A stretch of DNA of 64,000 nt, taken from NCBI GenBank assembly GCA_964036295.1, contig OZ038464.1, positions 3,104,501 through 3,168,500 of the forward strand. Reading direction: 5' to 3'. Source of the stretch: Plumapathes pennacea. Lineage: Eukaryota; Cnidaria; Anthozoa; Antipatharia; Myriopathidae. The notes beneath the pieces are model-generated. The model saw nothing but the letters and a program-made list of their open reading frames with translations. It ran no database searches and was not told the DNA's origin. This document shows, in pieces, positions 62,587-64,000 of this stretch. The stretch's first letter is position 1. Every line of letters begins with the position of its first letter. The position numbers were made by a program, and so were the translations under genes.

Positions 62587-62814
62587 ATAAATGCCCTGTG
62601 GTAACTGCTAGGCTGCTGTTTGCAGACGCAACCTTCAACAAGTTGCTGCTGTGCATTGAAGCAGCTCTTCTTGTACAGTTTTGCAACAGGGTTTTGTTGC
62701 AATTCTTACTACGACCCATGTCAACAAAAACAAAGACACGTTCTTACCTTAGTCCAAGAGGTGTAAAGTCATAGTCACACCAGGACAAGGAAACAGCAGC
62801 AGGGTGAGAGGCAG

Positions 62815-63325
62815 TAACACGCCAGGGCGACAACCAAGCATGCCAGGGCGACAACCAAACACGCCAGGGCGACAACCAAACACGCCAGGGCGACAACCAA
62901 ACACGCCAGGGCGACAACCTAACACGCCAGGGCGACAACCAAACACGCCAGGGCGACAACCAAACACGCCAGGGCGACAACCTAACACGCCAGGGCGACA
63001 ACCTAACACGCCAGGGCGACAACCTAACACGCCAGGGCGACAACCTAACACGCCAGGGCGACAACCTAACACGCCAGGGCGACAACCAAACACGCCAGGG
63101 CGACAACCTAACACGCCAGGGCGACAACCAAACACGCCAGGGCGACAACCAAACACGCCAGGGCGACAACCAAACACGCCAGGGCGACAACCTAACACGC
63201 CAGGGCGACAACCTGACAAGCCAGGGCGACAACCTTACAGCCAGGGCGACAACCAAACACGCCAGGGCGACAACCAAACACGCCAGGGTGACAACCAAGC
63301 ACGCCAGGATGACAACCAAACTGCC
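62815..63325. repeat. 21-bp minisatellite A, ~24 copies
   Basis: Unit CACGCCAGGGCGACAACC(A/T)AA, highly uniform, with one isolated unit at about 63425. Because the period is 21 bp, frames are open on both strands (T-P-G-R-Q-P-N on the plus strand). No start context, splice structure or family supports a protein. Confidence 0.95.
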
Positions 63326-63639
63326 AACTGGACAACCTGATACGCCCAGTGTGTATACATTACAAAGTCAAGGAAGCATCCTACACGGCATCCAAACCCT
63401 AAACGCAAAGGCGACAATCAGACACGCCAGGGCGACAACCCCCCGCAGCTACCTAACACGCCTTACGACGGTAGGCAGGCACGAAATGGGGGAAGTAGGC
63501 ACAAGACGAGAGGCGGTCGCAGCTATGCGCCGAGTATCGAGACGGTAGGCCTGCCACATAATGACAGAACATATACCACAGCAAGACGTGCCATTCCTGC
63601 CCGCAGCAGGACAGCATAAAGGTTTCGAGAAGACAGTGG

Positions 63640-64000
63640 GTTATCAGTGCAAGACGGCCGGAGGTCACTGCAAGACGGCCAGCGGTCGCAGCAAGACGGC
63701 CGGCAGTCGCAGCAAGACAGCAGGCGGTCGCAGCAAGACTTCAAGCGGTCGCAGCAAGACGGAAGGCGGTCGCAGCAAGACGGAAGGCGGTCGCAGCAAG
63801 ACGGAAGGCGGTCGCAGCAAGACGGAAGGCGGTCGCAGCAAGACGGCAGGCGGTCGCAGCAAGACGGCAGGCGGTCGCAGCAAGACGGCAGGCGGTCGCA
63901 GCAAGACGGCAGGCGGTCGCAGCAAGACGGCAGGCGGTCGCAGCAAGACGGCAGGCGGTCGCAGCAAGACGGAAGGCGGTCGCAGCAAGACGGCAGGCGG
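63640..64000. repeat. 21-bp minisatellite B, continuing past the window end
   Basis: Unit GGCGGTCGCAGCAAGACGGCA with (C/A)AGG variants; about 16 copies up to the window edge. Unrelated in sequence to minisatellite A but with the same period. Confidence 0.95.

Noticed and set aside
62744-63340. Long open frames of T-P-G-R-Q-P-N or R-L-S-P-W-R-V repeats
   Set aside because: Open on both strands through a 21-bp repeat; no start context, splice sites or homology.
63665-63988. 107-codon frame of L-L-R-P-P-A-V repeats on the minus strand
   Set aside because: By-product of the second 21-bp minisatellite.

Overview
The window is animal nuclear DNA, A+T-rich, with small exons, GT-AG introns and a dense load of short inverted-repeat transposons. 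It most likely comes from an anthozoan cnidarian such as a stony coral. The indications are actinoporin-like genes, a precursor for peptides ending in PRPamide (a cnidarian neuropeptide type), a decayed tyrosine-recombinase element, a BEL/Pao relic and many MITE families. This assignment is inferred from content; no species can be named.

Layout. 1-7135: two minus-strand actinoporin-like genes (the first cut by the window edge) lie in a tandem segmental duplication. Between the copies are a ~1.3 kb inverted-repeat element and a dead tyrosine recombinase split by a MITE. 8648-9870 (+): the last four exons of METTL1, the tRNA m7G46 methyltransferase; its catalytic upstream exons are not in the window. 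10779-15684 (-): a complete four-exon MCFD2 homologue (EF-hand partner of the ER-Golgi cargo receptor), convergent with METTL1. 16600-35560: almost entirely repeats, including a 1.2 kb degenerate 57-bp minisatellite, a MITE nested in a MITE and a ~6 kb element with ~0.65 kb inverted arms. 35602-37780 (+): a seven-exon neuropeptide precursor with a signal peptide and two ...IPRP-GKKR amidation/cleavage units on duplicated exon cassettes. 41594-46753 (-): a complete eight-exon Ras GTPase ending in CIIL. 47639-53380 (-): a complete seven-exon type II membrane NXPE/PC-esterase-like protein with one GC-AG intron; an 18-copy 48-bp satellite and a MITE sit in one of its introns. 56421-56494: a tRNA-Glu-like pol III unit with an abnormal anticodon arm. 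59426-62260: a decayed BEL/Pao retrotransposon, then a LINE endonuclease fragment. 62815-64000: two different 21-bp minisatellites side by side.

Functional links. The genes are ordinary, mostly unrelated eukaryotic genes. MCFD2 and the NXPE-like protein both belong to the secretory pathway, and the neuropeptide precursor would pass through it, but nothing indicates a coordinated cluster. The most novel item is the PRPamide precursor. Splice structures were built by hand from reading frame, phase and splice-site agreement; phases close for the three complete genes (MCFD2, Ras, NXPE-like) and for the peptide precursor.
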